A DNA stretch of 64,000 nucleotides from Nonomuraea sp. NBC_00507 (GCF_036013525.1 NZ_CP107853.1:124001-188000); one strand, 5' to 3'. Shown: positions 27,022 through 36,159, numbered from the stretch's first letter. Notes: generated by a model not told the origin, from the letters alone. Translations and numbers: made by a program.

Positions 27022-28053
27022 TCAGACGTGGACCGTGGTGATCGGCAGGGAGGAGTCAGCCGGGATCTCCAGGCTCGACGGCGCGACACCGGCCACGACC
27101 AGGTCAGAGCCCAGCGCCGCGACCATGGCCCCGTTGTCGGTGCACAGCCCGGGACGGGGCACCCGCAGCCGCACTCCGGCCGCGTCGCACCGCTCCTGGG
27201 CCAGCGCCCGCAGCCGGGAGTTGGCCGCCACGCCGCCCCCGATCAGCAGGTCCGCCACGTCGTACTTCCGGCACGCCTGCAGCGCCTTGCGGGTCAGCAC
27301 GTCCACCACGGCCTCCTGGAAGGAGGCGGCCACGTCCGGCACGTGGATGGACGCGCCCGCCCTTTCGCGGGCCTCGATCCAGCGAGCCACGGCCGTCTTG
27401 AGCCCGGAGAAGGAGAAGTCGAGCGTGCCGTCGTCGATCTTGCCGCGCGGGAAGGCGATCGCCGTGCCGGAGCCCTCGCGGGCGGCCCGGTCGATGTGCG
27501 GGCCGCCGGGGAACGGCAGTCCCAGCACCCGCGCCACCTTGTCGAACGCCTCCCCGGCCGCGTCGTCCACGGTGGAACCGAGCGAGATCACGTCCTCGGC
27601 CACGTCAGGCACGAGCAGCAGCGACGAATGACCGCCGGAGACCAGCATGGCGATGCACGGCTTGGGCAGCGGGCCGTGCTCCAGCTGGTCGACGGCGACA
27701 TGGGCGGCCAGGTGGTTGACGCCGTAGAGCGGGACGCCGAGGCCGAACGCGTAGGATTTGGCCGCCGCGACCCCGACCAGCAGCGCGCCCGCCAGCCCAG
27801 GACCGGCCGTGACGGCGATGGCGTCGAGGTCGGTGAGCTTGAGCCCGGAGGCGGCCAGCGCGGCCTCCACGGTCGGCGTCATGGCTTCCAGATGGGCGCG
27901 GGAGGCGACCTCGGGCACCACGCCGCCGAACCTGGCGTGCTCCTCCATGCTGGAGGCAATGGTGTTGGCCAGCAGCGTGTGGCCCCTGACGATGCCGATG
28001 CCGGTCTCGTCACAGGACGTCTCGATGCCCAGGACCAGTGGTTCGTCAGCCAT
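27022..28053 (-). CDS. tsaD: tRNA N6-adenosine threonylcarbamoyltransferase TsaD
   Basis: Transfers the threonylcarbamoyl group to A37 of ANN-decoding tRNAs (t6A). The 343-residue protein has the ASKHA-fold start [13 protein letters not shown], the metal-binding HLAAH (H114, H118), [20 protein letters not shown], and [12 protein letters not shown]. It works with TsaB, TsaE and TsaC. Its 5' end overlaps the rimI 3' end by 8 bp, so tsaB-rimI-tsaD form one operon. Confidence 0.97.
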   Translation of the reverse strand: MADEPLVLGIETSCDETGIGIVRGHTLLANTIASSMEEHARFGGVVPEVASRAHLEAMTPTVEAALAASGLKLTDLDAIAVTAGPGLAGALLVGVAAAKSYAFGLGVPLYGVNHLAAHVAVDQLEHGPLPKPCIAMLVSGGHSSLLLVPDVAEDVISLGSTVDDAAGEAFDKVARVLGLPFPGGPHIDRAAREGSGTAIAFPRGKIDDGTLDFSFSGLKTAVARWIEARERAGASIHVPDVAASFQEAVVDVLTRKALQACRKYDVADLLIGGGVAANSRLRALAQERCDAAGVRLRVPRPGLCTDNGAMVAALGSDLVVAGVAPSSLEIPADSSLPITTVHV

Positions 28054-28492
28054 CCAGGTTCCTTCTCATCATGATCGCATCGGTGCCGTCGTCGTAGTAG
28101 CGGCGGCGGGTGCCGATCTCCTCGAAACCGAAATGCCGGTAGACGGCCTGTGCGCGCGGGTTGTCGGCGCGTACTTCGAGGAAGATCTCCCGCGCTCCCC
28201 TGCGGCTCGCCTCGGCCAGCAGCTCGGTCAGCATCGCGCTGCCGATGCCGGTGCCCTGGTGCTTCTCCAGCACCGCGATGGTCTGCACGTCGGCCTGGTC
28301 GGCCGCGGCGGCGAGCCCGGCGTAGGCGACGATCTCGTCATCGACCAGCGCCACCACGTAGTGGCGTGAGCGCGGCATGTCGGCCAGCTCGCCGCGCATC
28401 ATGCTCTCGCTCCACGCGTCGAGCGGAAACGTGGCCCGCTCGATCTCCATGACGGCCGGCAGGTCGGCCTCGGTCATCGGCCGGAGCTTCAC
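28046..28492 (-). CDS. rimI: Ribosomal-protein-alanine N-acetyltransferase RimI-type GNAT
   Basis: A 148-residue GNAT enzyme starting at GTG 28492, overlapping the tsaB stop (GTGA). It begins [20 protein letters not shown], and has the acetyl-CoA loop [19 protein letters not shown] with [20 protein letters not shown], the RimI signature. In E. coli RimI acetylates the N-terminus of S18; in actinobacteria it often acts more broadly. A longer upstream frame is a shadow of tsaB. Confidence 0.92.
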   Translation of the reverse strand: MKLRPMTEADLPAVMEIERATFPLDAWSESMMRGELADMPRSRHYVVALVDDEIVAYAGLAAAADQADVQTIAVLEKHQGTGIGSAMLTELLAEASRRGAREIFLEVRADNPRAQAVYRHFGFEEIGTRRRYYDDGTDAIMMRRNLDG

Positions 28493-29133
28493 GCCGTCAC
28501 CCTCTTGGGCGCCCCTGGCACCACGGCGTCGGGCCGGCGTAGATAGATCGGGCGGGGCGGGTCGAGCGGAGTGCCCTCCGCGAGCCGCTCGGCCGCGAGG
28601 GACGCCAGGGCCCCGGCGTACGGGTACGGCGGACCGGCGCTCTGCCCGAAAGCCTCGGGATAGAGCTCGGCACCGGCTCCCACCACCGACAGCCCCTCCG
28701 CCGGCACCTGCGCGGGCCGCTCCACGAACGGCCCGTCGAGCCTGGTGCGCATGTCCGCGTAGCGGGCCCAGAACACCTCTTTGCGCCGCGCGTCGGTGGC
28801 CACCAGGAACGGCTCGGCGAGCCCGCTGCCGTAGGCGACCGCGTCGAGCGTGCACATGCCGTACGCGGGCACGCCCAGCGTTGTGGCGAGCCCCTGAGCG
28901 GTCATCAGCCCGACGCGCAGCCCGGTGTAGGGCCCCGGGCCGCTGCCCGCCACGATGGCCGTCACGTCGCGCAGTGTCGCGCGCGCCTCGCCCAGCACCC
29001 GCTCGATGGTGGGGACGAGCAGCTCGCCGTGGCGCCGGGCGTCGATCGTCGTGGACTCGGCGAGCACGCGCTCCCCGTCGTGGAGCGCGGCGGTGACGGC
29101 AGGCGTCGCGGTATCAAAGGCCAGGACCAGCAC
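28489..29133 (-). CDS. tsaB: t6A biosynthesis protein TsaB
   Basis: A 214-residue ASKHA-fold partner of TsaD. It starts VLAFDTATPAVTAAL and carries ARRHGELLVPTIERVL and GSGPGPYTGLRVGLMTAQGL, the strongest TsaB motif, then LVATDARRKEVFWARY. The start is GTG 29133. It is first in the tsaB-rimI-tsaD operon. In many actinobacteria tsaE lies directly upstream; here it is separated by the sortase module and a damaged phosphotransferase gene. Confidence 0.95.
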   Translation of the reverse strand: MLVLAFDTATPAVTAALHDGERVLAESTTIDARRHGELLVPTIERVLGEARATLRDVTAIVAGSGPGPYTGLRVGLMTAQGLATTLGVPAYGMCTLDAVAYGSGLAEPFLVATDARRKEVFWARYADMRTRLDGPFVERPAQVPAEGLSVVGAGAELYPEAFGQSAGPPYPYAGALASLAAERLAEGTPLDPPRPIYLRRPDAVVPGAPKRVTA

Positions 29134-29178
29134 GACTGTTTAGCCTACCTGCAGGAGCCGTCTCAACCGGCCGTATCG

Positions 29179-29966
29179 TCAGTCCCAGCCGGTACGCCGC
29201 CGCAGCCAGTCGAGCGCGACCACGCCCTGCGCCCGCTGGAACTCCCGCACCGTCGGCAGCCCCGGCGGGTCAGGCTGTCGGGCCTGCCGCACGAAGTATC
29301 CCGCCATCGCGGCGACGACGGCGGTCACGGCCGGGTCGGGGTCGGTGAACAGCTCATGCGGCGGCGGCCCGCCCTGCATGCCGACCGACGGCAGCATGCC
29401 CACCCGGTCGAACCACTGCGGGCCGACGCACGCCCACGGCCAGTCCACGACGTAGACCCGCTCGTCGGTGAGCAGGATGTTGTCGGCTCGCAGGTCGGCG
29501 TGGACCAGCGTGTCACCCGCCGCGGCCGCCTCCCAGCCGGACTCCAGCTCGGCCAACTCCTCGAGGTGGCCGAGCGCCCAAGGGTCGAGCCCGCTGGTGT
29601 CCTCCGCCATCAGTTTGCGCCAGCCGTGCAAGTCCGACCCCAGGACCTCGCCGATCGGCGGCGCGTCGATGGGGGTTGGGGTGAGCGCGGCCGACATTCT
29701 GCCCACGGCCTCCAGCACCCGGTCGAGCTGGTCGCGCCGCCACGGCAACTCCGGGTGATCGCCCTCGACGTCCTCGAAGACCAGCGCCACCCAGCCCTCC
29801 AGCTCGAACCCGGTCAGCAGCCGGGGCGCGGGAACGGACGCGGGCAGCGCTGCGGCGATCTTGAGCTCGGAGCGGTAGAGGCGGACGGTGTCGGGGTTCG
29901 GCTCGGGACCGGCGGGTGCGCCTCCTGCCAGGGCACGCGCGTGCCGGCCGCGGGAGGGTGGCTCAT
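29179..29966 (-). pseudogene. APH-family phosphotransferase, probable pseudogene with N-lobe deletion/frameshift
   Basis: The C-terminal part is well preserved: GDTLVHADLRADNILL (catalytic loop) and VYVVDWPWACVG (metal site), ending LDWLRRRTGWD. Going upstream the same frame continues through GPEPNPDTVRLYRSELKIAA with no ATG, GTG or TTG except GTG 29790, which would remove the N-lobe. The expected start is the ATG at 29966, overlapping the sortase stop (ATGA) and encoding MSHPPAAGTRVPWQE, but that frame ends at 29814. From family knowledge about 50 residues normally lie between these parts, so a deletion with frameshift is inferred. An assembly error is the alternative. Confidence 0.65.
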
Positions 29967-30502
29967 ACCTGCGAAGCGTAGACGATGATGTTGTCCAGGT
30001 ATTCGCCCTTGGCGTAGTCGAACTTGCCGCCGCAGGTCACCAGCTTGAGCCCGTCCTCGACGTACACGCGCCTGATCGGGAAGCTGTCCTTGTGCACCTG
30101 CTCGATCGAATCGACCTTGTACGTCACGGTCTTGCCGTCGCTGCGCTCGACCTTCACGGTCTCGCCCTTGCGTAACTGCCTGAGCTTGTAGAACACGGCC
30201 GGCGCGGTCTTGGTGTCCACGTGGCCGATGATCACCGAGGCGCCCTTCTCGCCGGGCACCGCGCTGCCCGAGTACCAGCCGGCCAGCTTGGGCTTCTCGT
30301 ATGGAGGCAGCTCGACGTCGCCGTTCTTCTCCAGGCCGAGCTTCATCAGCGGGGCCTCGACGTCGATGGAGGGGATGTCGATGCTCTTGGGTACGACGTT
30401 CGCGACGGGAGTGGAGTCGGTCTGCTGCATGCCCCTGCCGAACGCGAACAGCAGCAGGCCCGTCACGGCCCCGGCGAGCACCACCCGTCCTGGGCGGGCC
30501 AT
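29963..30502 (-). CDS. Class F-type sortase
   Basis: A 179-residue membrane-anchored transpeptidase-like protein. Residues 5-23 form an N-terminal membrane anchor. The sortase fold has IPSIDVEAPLMKLGL, the catalytic histidine in VIIGHVD (H94) and the nucleophile in LVTCGG (C157). The tail is EYLDNIIVYASQV, and I do not see the usual arginine there, so the third catalytic residue is uncertain. It is 4 bp from the lipoprotein-like gene upstream, and its stop overlaps the start of the damaged kinase gene. The natural substrate is unknown. Confidence 0.87.
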   Translation of the reverse strand: MARPGRVVLAGAVTGLLLFAFGRGMQQTDSTPVANVVPKSIDIPSIDVEAPLMKLGLEKNGDVELPPYEKPKLAGWYSGSAVPGEKGASVIIGHVDTKTAPAVFYKLRQLRKGETVKVERSDGKTVTYKVDSIEQVHKDSFPIRRVYVEDGLKLVTCGGKFDYAKGEYLDNIIVYASQV

Positions 30503-30506
30503 CGTG

Positions 30507-31241
30507 TTATGCCCGGTTACGCCGCTTGACCGCGAAGGCGATGCCGCCGGCCAGGGCCAGGGCGATCAGCACGCCCGCGGGGCCGAGCGGGATCGAGGAC
30601 TCGTCACTGACGTCCTGCGCGTACGTGCCGCCGCCGCCGGCCCTGGGCGCCTTGGTCGGCACGTTGGTCGGCAGCGCCTCGCCCGAGACGACCCGCAGCC
30701 GGGCCGTCCCCATGTCGTTGGTGCCGTCACACTTGACGTCGACGGTGTACGTGCCGCGTCTGACCGTTCCCCCGACCTGCGCCGAGCCGCGCACCCAGGG
30801 TGAGCCGCCGGCGGCGCCGGTCGGTGTGGGGGAGCTCCCGCCCGAGGGCACCGGGTCGAGCGTGGCGCCGCTGACGAACGCCGTGGACGTGGCGGTGCCG
30901 GTGTGTGCGGGACCACCGCTCGGGAGCGGGCAGTTGGCCAGGATCCATACCGTCGAGGTCTGGCCGGCCGTGACACGGTCGGGGTTGAGCTGGACCTGGA
31001 TGGTGGGCCGGGTGACGCTCGGTCGCGGGCTGGCCGAGGTCGGGGTGGCTGTGGGGGTCCCACCCGGGGTGGTGGCCGTGCCGGTGGCTGTGGGTGTCGG
31101 TGTGGCTGTGGGGGTGGGGGTGGTTTCGGCCGAGGCCGTGCAGCCGGTCGTCAGACCGACCATGACGATGGCTCCCGCGTACGCGACTCGCCTGACCCTG
31201 AGCACCGGCCGCACCCCACTTTGCCGTCTTGCCACCAGCAT
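30507..31241 (-). CDS. Secreted Thr/Pro-rich protein with signal sequence and C-terminal anchor
   Basis: About 244 residues from ATG 31241. Residues 15-33 form a hydrophobic signal ending GLTTGC (C34), a weak lipobox because Thr is at -3. A Thr-Pro-Ala spacer of about 40 residues (TPTPTATPTPTAT) follows, then a beta-rich extracellular domain (VQLNPDRVTAGQTSTVWILA; WVRGSAQVGGTVRRGTYTVD). The end is GPAGVLIALALAGGIAFAV and KRRNRA, the layout of a sortase substrate but with no LPxTG or LAxTG motif before it (SSIPLGP instead). The start is uncertain; AGGAGG is 23 nt upstream of this ATG. Adjacent to the sortase by 4 bp. Confidence 0.75.
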   Translation of the reverse strand: MLVARRQSGVRPVLRVRRVAYAGAIVMVGLTTGCTASAETTPTPTATPTPTATGTATTPGGTPTATPTSASPRPSVTRPTIQVQLNPDRVTAGQTSTVWILANCPLPSGGPAHTGTATSTAFVSGATLDPVPSGGSSPTPTGAAGGSPWVRGSAQVGGTVRRGTYTVDVKCDGTNDMGTARLRVVSGEALPTNVPTKAPRAGGGGTYAQDVSDESSIPLGPAGVLIALALAGGIAFAVKRRNRA

Positions 31242-31372
31242 CCACCCAAAATGTGGATGTCGCCCCTCCTGATACCCAGAAAATCTGGGCGAATCCCTAG
31301 CCAACGATCATGATTTACATCATCGGCCCGGTACGTCAAGAGTGCCAGCTTTGCCGGGGATTGATCGCGATT

Positions 31373-31831
31373 TTAATCTTCTAGCCGATCAAACGGCGTG
31401 TCGGCCCATCGCGGGCCCACGGCGCGCAACGTCACGATCCTGACCTCGTCGCCGGCCTCGCGGTCGATGTGGACCTCCAGCCGGTCCTCGGACAGGCCCT
31501 CGACCAGGCCTTCGCCCCATTCGACGACCGTGACGGACTCATCCAGCGAGGCGTCCAGGTCCAGGTCGTCCACTTCCAGGTCGCCGCCCAGCCGGTAGGC
31601 GTCGGCGTGCACCAGCGGCGGGCCCTGATGCAGCGACGGGTGCACCCGGGCGATCACGAACGTGGGCGAGGTGATGGGCCCGCGTACTTTGAGTCCTTCG
31701 GCGAGCCCCTGCACGAGCGTGGTCTTGCCGGCGCCGAGCGGCCCGGACAGCACGACCAGGTCGCCGGCGCGCAGGAACGCGGCCAGGCGGGCGCCGTACG
31801 CGCGCATGTCCTCGGCGCTCGCCGCCCTCAC
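31373..31831 (-). CDS. tsaE: t6A biosynthesis ATPase TsaE
   Basis: A 152-residue P-loop protein needed for cycling of the TsaBD complex. It has the Walker A motif LSGPLGAGKTTLVQGLAEGL, then GPITSPTFVIARVHP, HADAYRLGG and VVEWGEGL, the classic TsaE sequence order. GTG 31831 overlaps the hydrolase stop. The order alr-hydrolase-tsaE is conserved in related actinobacteria. Confidence 0.95.
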   Translation of the reverse strand: MRAASAEDMRAYGARLAAFLRAGDLVVLSGPLGAGKTTLVQGLAEGLKVRGPITSPTFVIARVHPSLHQGPPLVHADAYRLGGDLEVDDLDLDASLDESVTVVEWGEGLVEGLSEDRLEVHIDREAGDEVRIVTLRAVGPRWADTPFDRLED

Positions 31832-32955
31832 TCGTCCTCCACCCGCTTGACCAGGTCGCGCAGCGCGTCGTTGACGACGCCGGGGCGTTCGAGCTGGATC
31901 AAATGGGAGGTGTCGGGCACCTCCGTCAGCTGGGCTTTAGGCAGCGCGGCGGCCATGGCCTTGCTGTGATCGGGCGGGGTCAGCCAGTCCCGGTCGCCGA
32001 CCACGATCGCGGTCGGCACCGGGTCGAGCACGTGCAGCGCGGACAGCTTGTCGTGGTTCATCAGCGCCGGGTAGAAGTCGGCGACCACCTCGGTCGGCGT
32101 CGCCCTGATCATGGACTCGGCGAAGTCGACGACGGTGGGACTGATGTTCTTGGAGTCGCCGAAGCCGATGAAGCGGGTGATCAGGAAGGCGATGTCGCTG
32201 CCGGCGCTGCGGGTCCTGTCGACCAGCGAGCCTCGCTTGCCCAACATCGAGACCGTGGACGGCGCGACCTTGTGCACGACCTTGGAGACCATCGCCGGCA
32301 GGCCCAGCGTCAGCTCGGCCAGCTTGCCCGCCGAGGTCGAGATGAGCGCCACGGCGCGGATCTTCTCGCCGAACAGATCCGGATAGCGGTCGGCGAGCGC
32401 CATGATCGTCATGCCGCCCATGGAATGGCCGACCAGCACGCACGGGCCCGGCACGAACTCCTCGATCACCTCGGCGAGGTCCTCACCCAGCCGGTCGATC
32501 GTGCTGTCGTCGGCGCCGGCACGCTGGGAGCGGCCGTGCGAGCGCTGGTCCCACAGGACGACGCGGTAGTTCTCGCGCAGGTCCTTGCGCTGGTAGTGCC
32601 AGGACTCCAGGCTGAGGCAGTAGCCGTGACAGAGCACGATCGTCAGCGGCGCGGCGTGCTCATGGTCGCGACCGCTTCGGGGCTCGTTGGCATCGTTGCT
32701 CTCGCTCTCTCCCCCCGAGCTCCTTCGCTCCTCGGGACCGTCGATCTCCACATGCAGCGCCACCCCGTCGGAGGTGACGAGCGTGCGCTCCCTGCCTCGC
32801 AGCTCGCCGAACGGCTCGCTGGCCTCGGTGTCGGGGCGCAGCCTGATCCGGCCGACCGCGTAGCGCTTGGCCAGCGCCGCCGCCGCGACACCGGCGGACG
32901 CCGCGCCGACGAGCGCGCCGGCGATCCCTACCCTGCGCCGTGTTGTCGTCGTCAT
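31828..32955 (-). CDS. Alpha/beta hydrolase
   Basis: A 375-residue serine hydrolase. The first 30 residues form a hydrophobic segment (VGIAGALVGAASAGVAAAAL) that may anchor or export it. The fold begins ERTLVTSDGVALHVEIDG, with an acidic Ser/Glu-rich insertion at about 75-95, then LCHGYCLSLESWHYQ (oxyanion), VLVGHSMGGMTIMAL (nucleophile Ser), and VVGDRDWLTP with PDTSHLIQLERP (acid and His). It lies between alr and tsaE, overlapping tsaE. Substrate unknown. Confidence 0.92.
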   Translation of the reverse strand: MTTTTRRRVGIAGALVGAASAGVAAAALAKRYAVGRIRLRPDTEASEPFGELRGRERTLVTSDGVALHVEIDGPEERRSSGGESESNDANEPRSGRDHEHAAPLTIVLCHGYCLSLESWHYQRKDLRENYRVVLWDQRSHGRSQRAGADDSTIDRLGEDLAEVIEEFVPGPCVLVGHSMGGMTIMALADRYPDLFGEKIRAVALISTSAGKLAELTLGLPAMVSKVVHKVAPSTVSMLGKRGSLVDRTRSAGSDIAFLITRFIGFGDSKNISPTVVDFAESMIRATPTEVVADFYPALMNHDKLSALHVLDPVPTAIVVGDRDWLTPPDHSKAMAAALPKAQLTEVPDTSHLIQLERPGVVNDALRDLVKRVEDE

Positions 32956-32969
32956 CTCCCCGATCCTTC

Positions 32970-34097
32970 TTATGCCCGACCCTGGTAAACCCGCGGCACT
33001 CGCGAGCCGATCCTCGTCACGATTTCATGCGTGATCGTGCCGAGCGTATCCGCCCACTCCTGAGCGGTCGGCTCGCCCCCGTCACCGGGGCCGAACAGCA
33101 CGACCTCCTCGCCCGCCGCGAGCGGGTCGTCACCCATGTCGATCATGAACTGGTCCATGCACACCCGGCCGGCGATCAGCCTGCGTCGGCCGCCCGCCAG
33201 CACCTCGGCCCTGCCCGTGGCGTGCCTGAGTATGCCGTCGGCATAGCCGAGCGGGACGAGTCCGAGCGTGGTCTCGCGGTCGGTGACGTAGAGGTGAGCG
33301 TAGGACACTCCCGAGCCCTCAGGGACCCGCTTGACCAGCCCGACCTGGGCGGTGAGCGTCATGGCCGGCCGGAGGCCGAAGTCGCCCAGCTCGGGGATCG
33401 GGCTCAGGCCGTACATCGCGATGCCGGACCTGACCAGGTCGTAGCGGGCTTCGGGGAGCGTCATGATGGCGGCGGAGTTGGAGATGTGCCTGATCACGTG
33501 GGAGCCGGCCGCGCCTCCCTGCTCGGCCAGCTTCAGCGCGGCCTCGAACGCCTCCAGCTGCTGCTGGATCGACGGGTGACCGGGGATGTCGGCGCAGGCG
33601 AAGTGGGACCAGAGGCCGACGATCTCGATGACGCCCTCGGCCCGCAGCTCCAGGGCCCTGGCCAGCAACGGCGGCCAGGTGGCGAGCGGCGAGCCGCCCC
33701 GGCTCATGCCGGTGTCGGCCTCCAGGTGCAGCTTCGCGGTGCGTCCCGTGCGCCGGGCGGCGGCGGCGATCTCGTCGAGCAGCCGCTCGTCGGCGGCCGA
33801 CAGCTCGACGTCCTGCGCCAGCGCCTCATCGAGCGGCTCGCCCGGCGTGATGAGCCAGGCCAGGATCGGCGCGGTCACACCGCCCGCGCGCAACTCCAGC
33901 GCCTCCCTGACGAACGCGGTGCCGAGCCGGCTCGCGCCCCCCTCCAGCACGGCCGCGGAACACGGCACCAGGCCGTGTCCGTAGGCGTCCGCCTTGACGG
34001 CGCCCATCAGCTCGGTGCCGGCCGCCCGCTCCTTGAGCAGGGCCACGTTGTGTCTGATCGCGGCCAGGTCCACCCGTGCCTGCGCGGGCGTGGCCAT
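32970..34097 (-). CDS. alr: Alanine racemase
   Basis: Makes D-alanine for peptidoglycan using pyridoxal phosphate. The 375-residue protein has MGAVKADAYGHG with the PLP lysine (K35), HLEADTGMSRGG, SGVSYAHLYVT with the catalytic tyrosine, and VCMDQFMIDMGD. I choose ATG 34097 because AGAAGG lies 12 nt upstream; the ATG at 34109 abuts that site directly and is less likely. It is followed by hydrolase and tsaE genes in an operon. Confidence 0.95.
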   Translation of the reverse strand: MATPAQARVDLAAIRHNVALLKERAAGTELMGAVKADAYGHGLVPCSAAVLEGGASRLGTAFVREALELRAGGVTAPILAWLITPGEPLDEALAQDVELSAADERLLDEIAAAARRTGRTAKLHLEADTGMSRGGSPLATWPPLLARALELRAEGVIEIVGLWSHFACADIPGHPSIQQQLEAFEAALKLAEQGGAAGSHVIRHISNSAAIMTLPEARYDLVRSGIAMYGLSPIPELGDFGLRPAMTLTAQVGLVKRVPEGSGVSYAHLYVTDRETTLGLVPLGYADGILRHATGRAEVLAGGRRRLIAGRVCMDQFMIDMGDDPLAAGEEVVLFGPGDGGEPTAQEWADTLGTITHEIVTRIGSRVPRVYQGRA

Positions 34098-34197
34098 CGG
34101 GGAGTACATCCTTCTAGTGTGGCAGCTCAGACGTGTGGTCGAGCGCGATTCGCACCGCTCACGCCGCTGCCCCGCGACTTTCGCCCCACATCACCCC

Positions 34198-34305
34198 GCC
34201 TCGCCCGCAGATCGCATGCGCCGGGCACAAGCCGCCTCGCCCGCAGATCGCATGCGCCGGGCACAAGCCGCCCCACCCGCAGAACGCACGCGCCAGGCAG
34301 CCGCC
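34198..34305. repeat. Three tandem 36-bp repeats between alr and nnr
   Basis: Units at 34198-34233 and 34234-34269 are identical; the third at 34270-34305 is diverged. Each contains CCCGCAGATCGCATGCGCC. They fill most of the gap between alr and nnr (both minus strand). A period of 36 bp is a multiple of 3, and both strands are open through them, but no convincing start or family was found. No spacers exist, so this is not a CRISPR. Confidence 0.85.
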
Positions 34306-34334
34306 CGCCCGGCACGGGCAGGGCGTGCGGCCGG

Positions 34335-35786
34335 TCAGGTGTTGTCGGTGCTCACCGCTCGCATGGCCGCCGGGATCGCCGTAGCGACGTCGGCCGCCGC
34401 GAGCGGGGCGCCGTCGGCGGCCATGCGGCCGGCCAGCCCGTGCAGGTATGCCGCACAGGCCGCGGCGTCGTAGCAGCTCAGCCCTTGGGCGAGCAGCGCG
34501 CCCGCCACGCCGGACAGCACGTCGCCGGTGCCGCCGGTGGCCAGCCAGGACGTGCCGGTGCCGTTGACGCGTACCGGCCTGGAGTCCTCGGCGATCATCG
34601 TGGTCGACCCCTTGAGCAGCACGGTCACGCCCAGCTCGGCGGCCGCCCGGCGGGTGTGCTCCAGCCTGGCGGCCTCGATGTCGTCGCGGTCGGCCCGGAT
34701 CAACCTGGCCAGCTCCCCGGCGTGCGGCGTGATCAGCACCGGCGCGCTGCGGAACAGCAGCGAGCGTTCCCTGGCCACCAGCGTCAGCGCGTCGGCGTCG
34801 ATCAGCACCGGCACCTGCGACTCGAGCACCCTGGTCGCCAGCTCGTGCGCCCAGTCGTCGGTGCCGAGTCCCGGCCCGAGCACCCAGGCCTGCACCCGCC
34901 CGACGTCATCGATCGAAGGCCGCTCCAGCTGGGTGATCACCGCTTCCGGCCAGTGCGCGCGCACCTGCGCCACGGGGGCGGCCGGCCCGACGTAGCGCAC
35001 CATGCCCGCCCCGGCACGCAGCGCCCCGCCCACGGCGAGCACGGCGGCGCCCGTGTACAGATCGCTTCCGGCCGCGACGCCCAGCACGCCCCTGCGGTAT
35101 TTGTCCGACTCCTTGCCCGGGCGCGGCAGCAGGACGTCCACATCGCCGTCGGTGAGCGCGGCCACGTCGGGGTCGGGCAGGTAGGACCCGAGCCCGATGT
35201 CCACCAACTCGACCCTCCCCGCGCAGTCGGCTCCGGGATCGACGAGCAGTCCCGTCTTGTAGGCACCCATGGTGACGGTCACCCGGGCGCGCACGGCCGT
35301 CCCCTGCACCTGCCCGGTGCTCGCGTCGACGCCGCTCGGCACGTCCACCGCGACGATCGGGCCGCGGGCCGCGTTCGCCTCCTGGACGAGCTCACGGTAC
35401 GGCTCCCGCAGCGCCCCGCTCGCCCCGATCCCGACGAGCCCGTCGACGATCAGGTCGGCCCGGTCGAGCGCCGCCAGGTCGACCACCCGCCCGCCGGCCT
35501 CCTGGAGCGCCGCCAGGCCCGCCTGGTGCGTCCTGGACCCGGTCAGGATGGCGCCCACCCACGCCCCGCGCCTGGCCAGGCGCTCGCCGGCGTAGAGCGC
35601 GTCGCCGCCGTTGTCGCCGCTGCCGACGAGGAGCACGACGCGTCTGCCGTAGACGCTGCCGAGCAGGTCGGCGCAGACTCCGGCGAGCCCGGCGGCGGCC
35701 CGCTGCATGAGCGTGCCCGGCGGCAGCTTCGCCATGAGCACCTGCTCGGCGGCCCGGATCTGGTCGGCGGTGTAGGCAGTGCGCAT
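34335..35786 (-). CDS. nnr: Bifunctional NAD(P)HX epimerase/dehydratase
   Basis: Repairs hydrated NADH/NADPH. The 483-residue protein joins two domains. The N-terminal YjeF_N epimerase (1-215) has LVGSGDNGGDALYAG and VDVPSGVDASTG. The C-terminal ribokinase-like ADP-dependent dehydratase (220-480) has LGPGLGTDDW, LITPHAGELARL, LLKGSTTMIA and GTGDVLSGVAGALLAQGL. It lies between acpS and alr, a common order in actinobacteria. Confidence 0.95.
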   Translation of the reverse strand: MRTAYTADQIRAAEQVLMAKLPPGTLMQRAAAGLAGVCADLLGSVYGRRVVLLVGSGDNGGDALYAGERLARRGAWVGAILTGSRTHQAGLAALQEAGGRVVDLAALDRADLIVDGLVGIGASGALREPYRELVQEANAARGPIVAVDVPSGVDASTGQVQGTAVRARVTVTMGAYKTGLLVDPGADCAGRVELVDIGLGSYLPDPDVAALTDGDVDVLLPRPGKESDKYRRGVLGVAAGSDLYTGAAVLAVGGALRAGAGMVRYVGPAAPVAQVRAHWPEAVITQLERPSIDDVGRVQAWVLGPGLGTDDWAHELATRVLESQVPVLIDADALTLVARERSLLFRSAPVLITPHAGELARLIRADRDDIEAARLEHTRRAAAELGVTVLLKGSTTMIAEDSRPVRVNGTGTSWLATGGTGDVLSGVAGALLAQGLSCYDAAACAAYLHGLAGRMAADGAPLAAADVATAIPAAMRAVSTDNT

Positions 35787-35795
35787 GATCCGAAG

Positions 35796-36146
35796 CTATC
35801 CTTCCGCGATCACATAGGCCACGGCCACCCCCGCATCGTGGCTGAGCGACACGTGCCAGCGCTTGACCCCGAGGTCGTAGGCGACCTCGGCGGCCTTGCC
35901 GGTGACCCGCAGCTCCGGCTTGCCCAGCTCGTCGCAGCGCACCTCCGCCTCCAGATGCCCCAGGCCCTTGGGTGCGCCCAGCGCCTTGGCTACGGCTTCC
36001 TTGGCGGCGAACCTGGCGGCCAAGGAGTGCACCGGGAGCGGCCGCTCGAGGTCGGTGAACAGCCGCTCGCGCAGCTGCGGCGTACGTTCGAGCGCCGCCT
36101 CGAAGCGGGCGATGTCCACGACGTCCACGCCGATGCCCAGGATCAC
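35796..36146 (-). CDS. acpS: Holo-[acyl-carrier-protein] synthase
   Basis: Transfers the 4'-phosphopantetheine arm from CoA to acyl carrier proteins. The 116-residue protein has [17 protein letters not shown] (with the first metal Asp) and [13 protein letters not shown] (with the catalytic Glu/Lys), then [17 protein letters not shown]. Start GTG 36146. Upstream of nnr on the same strand with a 9-bp gap. Confidence 0.96.
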   Translation of the reverse strand: MILGIGVDVVDIARFEAALERTPQLRERLFTDLERPLPVHSLAARFAAKEAVAKALGAPKGLGHLEAEVRCDELGKPELRVTGKAAEVAYDLGVKRWHVSLSHDAGVAVAYVIAEG

Positions 36147-36159
36147 CGTCCCAGGTTAC

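Noticed and set aside
30507..31241. Classical LPxTG sortase substrate
   Set aside because: No LPxTG or LAxTG motif precedes the C-terminal hydrophobic segment.
34198..34305. Possible CRISPR array
   Set aside because: The 36-bp units are directly adjacent with no spacers, and no cas genes are nearby.
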